Source: an uncultured Eubacteriales bacterium
GTDB lineage: Bacteria > Bacillota > Clostridia > Monoglobales > Monoglobaceae
Assembly (NCBI GenBank): GCA_900545865.1
Contig: URAN01000082.1
Location: 1 to 9,490 of the forward strand
Direction: 5' to 3'
DNA: 9,490 nucleotides
Of this stretch, positions 1-5,996 are shown one piece after another. Position numbers and translations under genes: made by a program. The notes beneath the pieces were generated by a model. That model did not search any database. It had not been told where the DNA came from and saw only the letters and a program-made list of their open reading frames with translations. How positions within the stretch are numbered: position 1 is the stretch's first letter; the number at the start of each line of letters is the position of its first letter.

Positions 1-845
1 CAAAATCAACCGACAAAGACGGCAAAATCACGCTGACACTTCCGAATGGTGCAAATCTCACAGGCGACAATTACTACACCATTAAGGCTACTGACAGCAA
101 GGGCAATGCAAAAGCTGATGTTGCCATTACCTTAAAGGATAAAAAGAACAATTCCGCTAACGGCACAACGGATAAAAACGGTATGCTGATTCTTCCCGGA
201 AGCAAACACAAGGCATATATTATGGGATACCCGGATGGTTCATTCAGACCTGACGGCGATATGTCCCGTGCTGAAGCTGCGGCAATCTTTGCACGTCTTA
301 TCGCTGATAAGAAAAATGAGTCTGTGAAAGGAACGCCTTCATTTAAGGACACACCAAACAACAAATGGTATTCTGCTTTTGTTGGTTATCTTGAAAAATA
401 TAATATCATAAGCGGATATGAAGACGGCACATTCCGTCCGGATGAATCAATTACACGATCAGAATTCGTTACAATCGCAGTTCGCTATTATTCGTTATTT
501 AATGAGGTAAAATCAGTATCGAATACGACAAAATACAATGACCTTTCAAATAACTACTGGGCAATTAAGAATATAAGCTATGCAACAAGTGAGAAATGGC
601 TCAATGGCTATTCCGATGGATCATTCAGACCTGATATTGTCGTTACACGAGCTGAGGTTGTGACGATTATTAACCGTGCAACGGGACGCAATGCCGATAC
701 TGAGTTTATCAACAAAAATCTGACTGTTCTCAACAGATTTACAGATGTTAAGAACAATTCCCACTGGGCAGCATATGACATTTTTGAAGCATCAAATGAT
801 CATACCGGAATAACCAGCGGTTCAAACGAAATCTGGAGCAAATAA
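1..845 (+). CDS. SLH-domain cell-surface protein, C-terminal part (5' end outside window)
   Basis: The reading frame is open from the first base (first full codon at position 3) to TAA at 843-845, so the N-terminus lies upstream; the ATG at 183 is internal. About 280 residues are visible. The first ~45 (TLTLPNGANLTGDNYYTIKA and following) look like the end of an Ig-like or invasin-like beta-sandwich repeat. A short Asn/Lys-rich linker leads into three SLH repeats at about visible residues 70-105, 113-168 and 176-225. Each carries a GYxDGxFRPD core followed by a (T/S)RAE or TRSE motif. A fourth partial repeat (FTDVKNNSHWAAYDI) lies near the C-terminus. SLH repeats normally bind pyruvylated secondary cell-wall polymers and hold S-layer or exported proteins on the Gram-positive wall. 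That role is inferred from the family; the function of the N-terminal part cannot be judged. A small membrane-anchored protein gene follows 53 bp downstream. Confidence 0.93.
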   Translation, partial: KSTDKDGKITLTLPNGANLTGDNYYTIKATDSKGNAKADVAITLKDKKNNSANGTTDKNGMLILPGSKHKAYIMGYPDGSFRPDGDMSRAEAAAIFARLIADKKNESVKGTPSFKDTPNNKWYSAFVGYLEKYNIISGYEDGTFRPDESITRSEFVTIAVRYYSLFNEVKSVSNTTKYNDLSNNYWAIKNISYATSEKWLNGYSDGSFRPDIVVTRAEVVTIINRATGRNADTEFINKNLTVLNRFTDVKNNSHWAAYDIFEASNDHTGITSGSNEIWSK

Positions 846-852
846 ACTGGTG

Positions 853-880
853 TGAGGGAGTCGCAAAATCGACTCCCTCA
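853..880 (+). terminator. Perfect 11-bp hairpin between the SLH gene and the next gene
   Basis: TGAGGGAGTCG (853-863) and CGACTCCCTCA (870-880) are exact reverse complements around a 6-nt loop. There is no T-tract on either side, so it is not a classical intrinsic terminator. It may act as an attenuator, an mRNA-stabilising 3' hairpin or a processing site that sets different levels of the SLH gene and the gene starting at 899. Confidence 0.6.
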
Positions 881-898
881 TTACAGAAAGGAAAAACC

Positions 899-1420
899 AT
901 GAGAAATATAATAAACAGATTAATATTAGCATTGCTTATACTGACTTGTATCAGCAGTGTTGCCATCCCGGTGTATGCGGACACGGACGGTACGGAGTTA
1001 CAGGTTGTCGAGCCGCAGAAACTGGAGATACAGCTTGGTCAAAGCTGGGCCGGCGTCGAGTTTACATTAAAAACCGATGCAGGTATGTACCCAAATGCAA
1101 TTCCTGTTGATGAAACCGGTGTACTGAAATTAGAAATCGGCGGCAGCAAAAGTTATGTTCTTTCATGTTTACAGTCATCTATTGATATTCCCAATCCGGA
1201 TAACAATACCCCTGCCACACTGATGACTTTAACGCACGATAAGCAAAACGCTGCTGCATCCGAGGAAAAAGACACCAAACAGTCTGAAACGATTCCGGTA
1301 ACGCAGATAGTTTTTCTTGCGGTTGGAATCGTCCTTGCGATAAGCGTTTTGGTGGCTATTCATATTGCTTCAAAACGCAATAGCTCAGATGACGACGATG
1401 AAGAAGATGATGATGAATAA
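899..1420 (+). CDS. Small secreted type I membrane protein with acidic cytoplasmic tail, function unknown
   Basis: This 173-residue protein has a typical signal peptide (MRNIINR, a hydrophobic stretch LILALLILTCISSVAIP, then VYA before D28, so cleavage is probably after A27). A predicted extracellular segment covers about residues 28-135. One membrane helix (IVFLAVGIVLAISVLVAIHI, about 137-156) is followed by a basic stop-transfer SKR and an unusually acidic tail, DDDDEEDDDE. The layout predicts an outside domain, one membrane pass and a short cytoplasmic tail. I do not recognise the outer domain; it is beta-rich in character (EIQLGQSWAGVEFTLK, GVLKLEIGGSKSYVL). The start is supported by an AAAGG-type ribosome-binding site at 887-891. 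The gene follows the SLH gene on the same strand, separated by a hairpin, so both may belong to one cell-envelope operon. Similar small anchored proteins with acidic tails occur on conjugative elements of Clostridia, but that link is only a suggestion. Confidence 0.85.
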   Translation: MRNIINRLILALLILTCISSVAIPVYADTDGTELQVVEPQKLEIQLGQSWAGVEFTLKTDAGMYPNAIPVDETGVLKLEIGGSKSYVLSCLQSSIDIPNPDNNTPATLMTLTHDKQNAAASEEKDTKQSETIPVTQIVFLAVGIVLAISVLVAIHIASKRNSSDDDDEEDDDE

Positions 1421-1447
1421 TCTCTCAGACTGAAATAAAAAAGCAAA

Positions 1448-1501
1448 AATATTACTTATAGTAATATTTGATAAAATAATTAAAATAAATATTACTATAA
1501 G
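1448..1501. repeat. AT-rich nested inverted repeats upstream of the 1504 promoter (candidate operator or UP element)
   Basis: CTTATAGTAATATTT (1455-1469) is the exact reverse complement of AAATATTACTATAAG (1487-1501), giving 15-bp arms around a 17-nt A/T spacer. The left arm also forms a second, overlapping palindrome: AATATTAC (1448-1455), 5 nt, GTAATATT (1461-1468). The motif AATATTAC therefore occurs three times, once inverted, ending directly before the -35 box. This fits a dimer-binding operator or a strong UP element; no regulator can be assigned. Confidence 0.7.
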
Positions 1502-1503
1502 GG

Positions 1504-1532
1504 TTGACAATGGGGCTGTTCTGTGGTATACT
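1504..1532 (+). promoter_or_regulatory. Near-consensus sigma-70/sigma-A promoter
   Basis: TTGACA (1504-1509) matches the -35 consensus perfectly. TATACT (1527-1532) is a 5/6 match to the -10 consensus, with an optimal 17-bp spacer. An A/T-rich inverted repeat lies immediately upstream. The predicted transcription start is around 1538-1540, at the left edge of the structured region 1541-1776. No start codon with a good ribosome-binding site follows for almost 280 bp. Confidence 0.85.
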
Positions 1533-1538
1533 ATAACC

Positions 1539-1776
1539 GTGGCAGGGGTTTGTATCCAGGCTTTCGGTTCTTCGGGAGATTCCCGGAGGCAGACTTAGAT
1601 ATAAGGAACCGTTACGGAGAAGCATAGTGAGCAATCCATAATGATACAGCCCCTAACAATTGAATATGTAGCCGAAAGGCTGCTTAAATACTTACAGAGT
1701 CAAACGCCGAGTGAGACACCAATATATCGGCACTTTGATTCTGTATGCCTATTTTTGCAGACTTTCGGCTTTTTTT
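1539..1776 (+). ncRNA. Candidate structured ncRNA (or long structured leader), family not identified
   Basis: Between a strong promoter and a T-tract lies about 235 nt that folds into two domains. Domain 1 is closed by AGGGG (1544-1548) with CCCCT (1650-1654) and TGTATC (1551-1556) with GATACA (1643-1648). Inside it, CGGTTC (1565-1570) pairs with GAACCG (1606-1611), enclosing a hairpin TTCGGGA-GAT-TCCCGGA (1571-1587). Domain 2 is a long hairpin: GCCGAAAG and CTGC (1671-1683, one mismatch between them) pair with GCAG and CTTTCGGC (1757-1769). Nested within are a 12-bp stem (1693-1704 with 1734-1745) and GCCGA (1706-1710) with TCGGC (1727-1731). No convincing protein is encoded on either strand. 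GCCGA and TCGGC each occur twice, so pairings could be exchanged as in a riboswitch or attenuator. Independent promoter plus terminator argues for a stand-alone RNA; the position just upstream of the zinc-finger/sigma/signal-peptidase genes also allows a regulatory leader. It does not match the hallmarks I know of tmRNA, RNase P, SRP RNA, T-box or 6S RNA. Confidence 0.7.
1671..1776 (+). terminator. Intrinsic terminator formed by the closing stem of the candidate RNA
   Basis: GCCGAAAG (1671-1678) pairs with CTTTCGGC (1762-1769). After a G/A mismatch, CTGC (1680-1683) pairs with GCAG (1757-1760). Seven T residues follow at 1770-1776. The loop is large (about 70 nt) but folds internally into a long stem, bringing the arms together. 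Termination here would separate the RNA from the gene at 1822 unless readthrough or regulation occurs. Confidence 0.75.
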
Positions 1777-1821
1777 ATTGCATATCAGAGCCAAAACATT
1801 TAATGATTGGAGGAAAACAAC

Positions 1822-2280
1822 ATGAAGAAAAAAAGAAAGGGAATCACCGGCGGCATTCACCGCTGCCCGTATTGCGGCAGTCCTGTTACCTACAGAAGTG
1901 CTGATGGTATCTATAAAGATAACAGCCGCGGAACAATGCTCTATGTATGTTCACATTACCCGGAATGCGACGCATATGTGCGCGTCCATACAGGAACAAA
2001 TATTCCGGTGGGAACAATGGCGGACCGAAAGCTTCGTAAGCTCAGAAATGAGGCACATAAACATTTTTCAAAACTGATCCGCGATGACTATATGACTAAG
2101 CAGGAGGCATATCAGTGGCTGGCCGGTTTGCTCGGCGCACCACAGCGGGAAGCTCATATCGGATATTTGAGTGAGTATTATTGCAATATTGTCATTGAGG
2201 AAAGCAAAAAGGAATATGAACGCTATTTAAGAAAAAAGCGTGAAAGAGAAAATTTTGAAAGGAGCGCGTTGGCATCATGA
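1822..2280 (+). CDS. DUF3268-like zinc-finger-containing protein
   Basis: The 152-residue product begins MKKKRKGITGG. The start is ATG at 1822 because GGAGG lies at 1809-1813, 8 nt upstream; a TTG at 1807 in the same frame would overlap that site and is unlikely. Near the N-terminus, CPYC (about residues 15-18) and a later pair in CSHYPECDAYV (about 49-55) form a four-cysteine zinc-ribbon. The following segment GTNIPVGTMADRKLRKLRNEAH resembles the zinc-finger-containing family once called DUF3268 (PF11672). The rest is helical and highly charged, ending in a lysine/arginine/glutamate-rich coil (ESKKEYERYLRKKRERE). Such proteins are common on phages and integrative elements of Firmicutes; the molecular role is unknown, and nucleic-acid binding is an inference from the basic N-terminus and zinc ribbon. 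Its stop overlaps the start of the sigma-like gene (ATGA at 2277-2280), so the two are translationally coupled. Confidence 0.87.
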   Translation: MKKKRKGITGGIHRCPYCGSPVTYRSADGIYKDNSRGTMLYVCSHYPECDAYVRVHTGTNIPVGTMADRKLRKLRNEAHKHFSKLIRDDYMTKQEAYQWLAGLLGAPQREAHIGYLSEYYCNIVIEESKKEYERYLRKKRERENFERSALAS

Positions 2281-2831
2281 CATTAACGAAAGAAATGCAA
2301 AGGAAAGTCGAAGAAAATATGGGACTTGTCGGTAAAGTTATAAGCGATAAAATTCACGGCTTGAATACTCCGAACTTTTATTCTTATGACGATCTGTTTC
2401 AAATCGGCTGTATCGGTTTATGCAAGGCAGCTTACAGTGATTGCGGCGGAACGTTCTCTACATATGCGTATAGACTTATCTGGAATGAAATTTGCGATGC
2501 TCTGCGCTATGGAGTGAAAAAATCCAAAGCAGAACAATTACTTGAGGATATCAACAGTATCCGAGCTGAAGAAACTGCTGCTCCATCGTTTGAAACGCAG
2601 GTTGAATGCATCGAAACAATAAATAAAGTAAAAAAGGGCGCACCCACCGGTATTGCAAAAGGAATTGACGCACTGATGATGTCTGTTATAGGAGGATATT
2701 CGTGCAAGGAAATCGGCAAAAGACTTCACATGCAGACGAATATCGTGACAGCGCAAATGTCAAAAGCACGCAAGTACCTGCGTAAAATTCCTGAGCTTAA
2801 CGACTTATACTTCGCCGGTGATGTTGTATGA
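2277..2831 (+). CDS. Small sigma-70-family RNA polymerase sigma factor
   Basis: The 184-residue product has a sigma region 2 at about residues 13-80: VGKVISDKIHG, then SYDDLFQIGCIGLCKAA, the core-binding and -10-recognition pattern, and FSTYAYRLIWNEICDAL, the region 2.3-2.4 helix. A variable, acidic linker (about 85-125) replaces region 3. A region-4 helix-turn-helix follows at about 130-172 (SVIGGYSCKEIGKRL, then QTNIVTAQMSKARKYLRKI). It is shorter than housekeeping sigma factors and resembles alternative or mobile-element sigma factors. It is expected to direct RNA polymerase to a small set of promoters, which cannot be identified here. It starts in an ATGA overlap with the zinc-finger gene, with a GAAAGGAG-type ribosome-binding site inside that gene (around 2258-2264), and ends in another ATGA overlap with the signal peptidase gene. 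I see no anti-sigma gene in the window. Confidence 0.88.
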   Translation: MTLTKEMQRKVEENMGLVGKVISDKIHGLNTPNFYSYDDLFQIGCIGLCKAAYSDCGGTFSTYAYRLIWNEICDALRYGVKKSKAEQLLEDINSIRAEETAAPSFETQVECIETINKVKKGAPTGIAKGIDALMMSVIGGYSCKEIGKRLHMQTNIVTAQMSKARKYLRKIPELNDLYFAGDVV

Positions 2832-3208
2832 GAAAAAAGAGATTTATAATACCGGGATTGATTCTGTTTGTTATCGTACTGGCATTCAAGTATTTTCTTT
2901 TTATCGGATATGTTCCGAGTGAGTCTATGGAACCGACGCTGAAAGCCGGAAGCTACATTATTGGCAGCAGAATTTATGGTGAACTGAAACCCGGAGATAT
3001 TATAATATTTGAGCATGCCGGAAAAATGCTTGTCAAACGCATAGCGGCAACAGAAGGAGAACGGATCACCGAAAACGGATTTACTTATATTGTTCCCAAA
3101 GGCAGTTATTTTGTCATGGGTGACAATCGCAACAATTCGTTTGATTCGCGATATTGGGCAGAACCGTTTATTTCAAAATGTGATGTTAAAGCGAAGGTTA
3201 TTTTCTGA
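2828..3208 (+). CDS. Type I signal peptidase, short Gram-positive form
   Basis: This 126-residue protein carries one N-terminal membrane anchor (IIPGLILFVIVLAFKYFLFI, residues 7-26). It is followed by the box-B motif PSESMEPTL with the likely nucleophile Ser33, the catalytic-lysine motif LVKRIAA (Lys70) and the box-E motif GDNRNNSFDSRYW (98-110). All landmarks of the Ser/Lys type I signal peptidases (family S26A) are present. The protein is shorter than typical SipS-type enzymes (about 170-190 residues), so the beta-barrel domain is minimal. It should cleave signal peptides of exported preproteins at the outer membrane face. It overlaps the sigma gene by ATGA, so sigma factor and peptidase are produced together. 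This suggests a dedicated peptidase for products under that sigma factor; the secreted proteins encoded upstream are possible substrates (inference). The gene end overlaps a weak A/T-only hairpin (3198-3215), a poor terminator at best. Confidence 0.92.
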   Translation: MRKKRFIIPGLILFVIVLAFKYFLFIGYVPSESMEPTLKAGSYIIGSRIYGELKPGDIIIFEHAGKMLVKRIAATEGERITENGFTYIVPKGSYFVMGDNRNNSFDSRYWAEPFISKCDVKAKVIF

Positions 3209-3684
3209 AAAATAAATTTTACTCATTCTTATAATTTTATCGGTTCTTATCGGAAAATGATACAATAGGTGCAATATAAAAAGCTGTTGGTGTTTAATAG
3301 TTTGAAATGTTGACATAAATATTGAAAAAGAAAAAACACTGATGTAAAATGTGTGAAGTGATGAATAGTCAAAATGGACACAGAGCATATGCCGTGACAG
3401 AAAATGACATGGCGTTGGCACGATAAATAGAGAAGGAATGTGCACTATGAATCCGAGCAGCAACCGACATGATATTAACTGTTTTATTCAAAATCAGAAT
3501 TGTTTCGGTTTGAACAAACTTGATCCCAGGGCAAATTCAATACCAGCAGATCGAATCGGATACATATATTGAACAGGATTGACTTATAACCTCGCTCAAA
3601 ATAAATCGTCAAATATGCAATTTTGGTGATGAGTAAAAGATAATTTTAAATAATTAATATAACATACCTATAAGTTTTAGGGGG
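3209..3684. other. Intergenic region without a convincing gene
   Basis: These ~475 bases are AT-rich and contain no open frame that resembles a known protein. TTATCGG is repeated with 10-bp spacing (3237-3253) just ahead of TACAAT (3261-3266), a possible weak or alternative promoter. A TTGACA at 3310-3315 lacks a -10 box at the correct distance. Two very short open frames occur at 3349-3426 and 3447-3572. The region separates the + strand block from the - strand uronate operon and may be the degraded end of the former. Confidence 0.5.
3447..3572 (+). CDS. Possible 41-residue small protein
   Basis: ATG at 3447 opens a 41-codon frame (MNPSSNRHDINCFIQNQNCF, then GLNKLDPRANSIPADRIGYI and Y) ending at TGA 3570-3572. 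A GAAGGA motif lies at 3432-3437, about 9 nt upstream, an acceptable ribosome-binding site. The two NxNC-type cysteines are notable, but I recognise no family. A second tiny frame of 25 codons lies just upstream (3349-3426, ending VTENDMALAR) without a clear ribosome-binding site. Both may be chance, or pieces of one decayed gene, since they lie in different frames only 20 bp apart. Confidence 0.22.
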   Translation: MNPSSNRHDINCFIQNQNCFGLNKLDPRANSIPADRIGYIY

Positions 3685-3720
3685 CGCAAGGGGAAGAAAT
3701 GAAAAGTTCTTCCCCTTGCG
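3685..3720 (-). terminator. Perfect 14-bp hairpin downstream of uxaC
   Basis: CGCAAGGGGAAGAA (3685-3698) and TTCTTCCCCTTGCG (3707-3720) are exact reverse complements with an 8-nt loop, 31 bp past the uxaC stop codon. A transcript leaving the uronate operon would form it first. No real T-tract follows in that direction (CCCCCTAAAACTT), so termination may be inefficient or may need other factors. It is the best candidate for the 3' end of the operon. Confidence 0.65.
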
Positions 3721-3751
3721 GCAAATAAAAATAAAATTAAAAATAGATTTG

Positions 3752-5119
3752 TTAAAACCCAAAATACTCCTTTGCGTTTGAATAAGAGATGCCTCTAACT
3801 ATCGTTTCAAGTGAATCAAAGTCCTCGGGATACCTTCCGCTTTCAACCCACTCACCCAAAAGATTACATAAAATCCGTCTGAAATACTCGTGTCTGGGAT
3901 ATGACACAAAACTTCGTGAATCGGTCAGCATTCCGATGAACCTTCCGAGAATTCCGAGATTTCCCAGTGCCTTCAGCTGTGAAATCATTCCGTCCTCGTT
4001 ATCGTTAAACCACCAGCCGCTTCCGAACTGAAGCTTTGACTTCGTCGGTCCGCTTTGGAAGTTCCCTATCATCGTTCCGAGAACATAGTTATCCTTTGGG
4101 TTCAGTGTGTATAATATCGTTTTCGGAAGTATTTCATCTCTGCTGAGGCTGTCAAGAAGCCGCGACAGCTTTTCGGCAATGCACAAGTCGTTAATCGAAT
4201 CAAAACCTGTGTCTGCACCGAGCTTTTCAAACATCATTGTGTTGTTGTTACGCATCGCCCCGATATGAAGCTGCATAGCCCAGCCGAGACGTGAGTATTC
4301 TTTAGCACACTCCGAAAGAACAGCTGTTTTATATACTTCAGCTTCGTTTTCCGTCAGAATTTCGCCTGACATTTTCTTCTCAAAAACGGCACGTGCGTCA
4401 CCCTCGCAATAAGGCACGATTTCAAGAGAATGGTCGCTCAGGCGACAGCCGTTTTCGTTAAAATAACTAATTCTTTCTTTAAGCCAATTTATAAGCCCCG
4501 AATAACTTTCTATGCCGTTATCCTTTATATAATCAACAAAATCCGATTTTTCTATATTTATTGCCTTGTCGGGGCGGAATGTAGGAAGAACCCTTGTCTT
4601 AAATCCGTCAGCCTTAATTTTTTTATGAAATCTCAAATCGTCTGAGGGGTCATCTGTTGTGCAGATGACCTCAACATTCGATTTAAGTATCAGATTCCTT
4701 GCCGAAAAGCCACTGTCTTTTAGCTTTTCATTGCAAGTATCCCAAATTTCTTTTGCGTTTTTTTCGCAAAGCGGTTCATCAATATCAAAATAGCGTTTAA
4801 GTTCAAGTGCTGTCCAGTGATACAGCGGATTTCCTATAAGATACGGCATCAATTTTGCGAACCCGAGCCACTTCTCATACTCGTCGGCGCTTCCTGTTAT
4901 ATATTCCTCATCGATTCCGAAAGAGCGCATCTGCCGCCATTTATAGTGGTCACCGCCCAAAAATAACTCATATGCATTTTTGAATTTATAGTCGCTTGTT
5001 ATCATTGCGGGGTCTAAATGACAATGATAGTCGATTATCGGCATATCCTTTGAGTATTCGTTATAGAGCTTCTCGGCCGTTTTGCTTCTCAGCATAAATT
5101 TATCGTTTATTATTCCCAT
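3752..5119 (-). CDS. uxaC: Glucuronate isomerase (uronate isomerase)
   Basis: This 455-residue protein is close to the usual ~466 residues of the family. It interconverts D-glucuronate with D-fructuronate, and D-galacturonate with D-tagaturonate, in the cytoplasm. The metal-site signature HCHLDP sits at residues 32-37 in the amidohydrolase-type fold. Other family segments are FLGGDHYKWRQMRSFGI, VEVICTTDDPSDDL, LPTFRPDKA, GWAMQLHIGAMRNNN, GSGWWFNDNEDGM and MLTDSRSFVSYPRHEYFRRI. The start ATG at 5117-5119 lies 5 nt after the stop of the upstream SDR gene, and its ribosome-binding site (TAAGGA) overlaps that stop codon. It is therefore the last gene of the operon and is tightly coupled to uxuB. 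No truncation or odd residues are seen. A strong hairpin follows at 3685-3720. Confidence 0.97.
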   Translation of the reverse strand: MGIINDKFMLRSKTAEKLYNEYSKDMPIIDYHCHLDPAMITSDYKFKNAYELFLGGDHYKWRQMRSFGIDEEYITGSADEYEKWLGFAKLMPYLIGNPLYHWTALELKRYFDIDEPLCEKNAKEIWDTCNEKLKDSGFSARNLILKSNVEVICTTDDPSDDLRFHKKIKADGFKTRVLPTFRPDKAINIEKSDFVDYIKDNGIESYSGLINWLKERISYFNENGCRLSDHSLEIVPYCEGDARAVFEKKMSGEILTENEAEVYKTAVLSECAKEYSRLGWAMQLHIGAMRNNNTMMFEKLGADTGFDSINDLCIAEKLSRLLDSLSRDEILPKTILYTLNPKDNYVLGTMIGNFQSGPTKSKLQFGSGWWFNDNEDGMISQLKALGNLGILGRFIGMLTDSRSFVSYPRHEYFRRILCNLLGEWVESGRYPEDFDSLETIVRGISYSNAKEYFGF

Positions 5120-5124
5120 TTTCC

Positions 5125-5970
5125 TTACACCCCGCTGTATGCCGAGAAACCGCCGTCTACCGGAACAACAACGCCGTCAACGAAACTTGCGCCGTCAGAG
5201 AGAAGCCACAAAAGCGTGCCTGAAAGTTCTTCGGTTTCACCGAAACGTCCCATAGGCGTATTGTTAATAATCTTTTGTGAACGCTCTGTATAATTTCCGT
5301 TTTCATCTATTAAAAGACCTCTGTTTTGGTCGGTTAAAAAGAATCCCGGGGCAATCGCGTTCACTCTTATCCCTACCTTTGAAAAGTGAACCGCCAGCCA
5401 TTGTGTGAAGTTTGAAACAGCCGCCTTTGCGCCGCTGTATGCAGGAATTCTGGTAAGCGGAGTGAACGCGTTCATTGACGATATATTTATGATACTTCCT
5501 TTTGTTTTGATAAGGTCAGGCGCAAAGACCTGAGTCGGCAAAAGAGTTCCCAAAAAGTTCAGATTAAACACAAACTCTATTCCCGAGGGGTCGAGGTCAA
5601 AGAATGTTTTTATGTCTTCCCTTGCCTCGTCGCCCGGCTCGTAATAATCCTTTGAGGTTGTTCCTTTTGGATTATTTCCGCCGGCACCGTTGATTAAAAT
5701 ATCGATTTTTCCGAACTTATTGTTAATCTCGTTCTTTGCATTTAAAAGGCTTTCTTTATCAAGAACATTCGTTGATATTCCTATTGCTTCGCCGCCGTTT
5801 TTGTTAATCTCATCAGCAACAGCCTTTGCATTTTCGCCGCGGAGATCCAAAACTGCAATCTTCGCGCCGCACTGTGCCAAAACCTTTGAAAATCCCGAAC
5901 AGAGGATTCCGCCGCCGCCCGTAACAGCGGCAACTTTGCCGTTTAAGTCTATACTGAATGGTAAGGTCAT
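5125..5970 (-). CDS. uxuB: Fructuronate reductase (D-mannonate oxidoreductase), short-chain dehydrogenase type
   Basis: The 281-residue protein is a classical short-chain dehydrogenase/reductase. The nucleotide-binding motif TGGGGILCSG is at residues 17-26. Asp42 at the end of the second strand (VLDLRG) points to NAD(H) preference. An NGAGGNN motif stands at 94-100 in place of NNAG. The catalytic set is Ser164/165 (INISSMN), Tyr178 and Lys182 (YSGAK). The substrate-side segment PGFFLTDQNRGLL is characteristic of the Gram-positive SDR-type mannonate oxidoreductases such as Bacillus YjmF, unrelated to the long-chain E. coli UxuB. The reaction is D-fructuronate + NADH to D-mannonate. It lies between uxuA (26-bp gap, with AGGAGA ribosome-binding site before its ATG) and uxaC (5-bp gap), which fixes its pathway role better than sequence alone. 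Other sugar-acid dehydrogenase activity cannot be excluded. Confidence 0.93.
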   Translation of the reverse strand: MTLPFSIDLNGKVAAVTGGGGILCSGFSKVLAQCGAKIAVLDLRGENAKAVADEINKNGGEAIGISTNVLDKESLLNAKNEINNKFGKIDILINGAGGNNPKGTTSKDYYEPGDEAREDIKTFFDLDPSGIEFVFNLNFLGTLLPTQVFAPDLIKTKGSIINISSMNAFTPLTRIPAYSGAKAAVSNFTQWLAVHFSKVGIRVNAIAPGFFLTDQNRGLLIDENGNYTERSQKIINNTPMGRFGETEELSGTLLWLLSDGASFVDGVVVPVDGGFSAYSGV

Positions 5971-5996
5971 TTTTATTATCTCCTATCTATATTAGA

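Noticed and set aside
1807..1821. Upstream TTG start for the zinc-finger gene
   Set aside because: The GGAGG ribosome-binding site would lie inside the coding sequence; ATG at 1822 has ideal spacing.
1641..1904. 87-codon open frame on the + strand through the candidate RNA
   Set aside because: It crosses the terminator hairpin and T-tract, overlaps the zinc-finger gene in another frame, lacks a ribosome-binding site and has no recognisable protein features.
3685..3720. REP-like mobile palindrome
   Set aside because: Only one copy is visible and its place just past uxaC is explained by a transcript-end hairpin.
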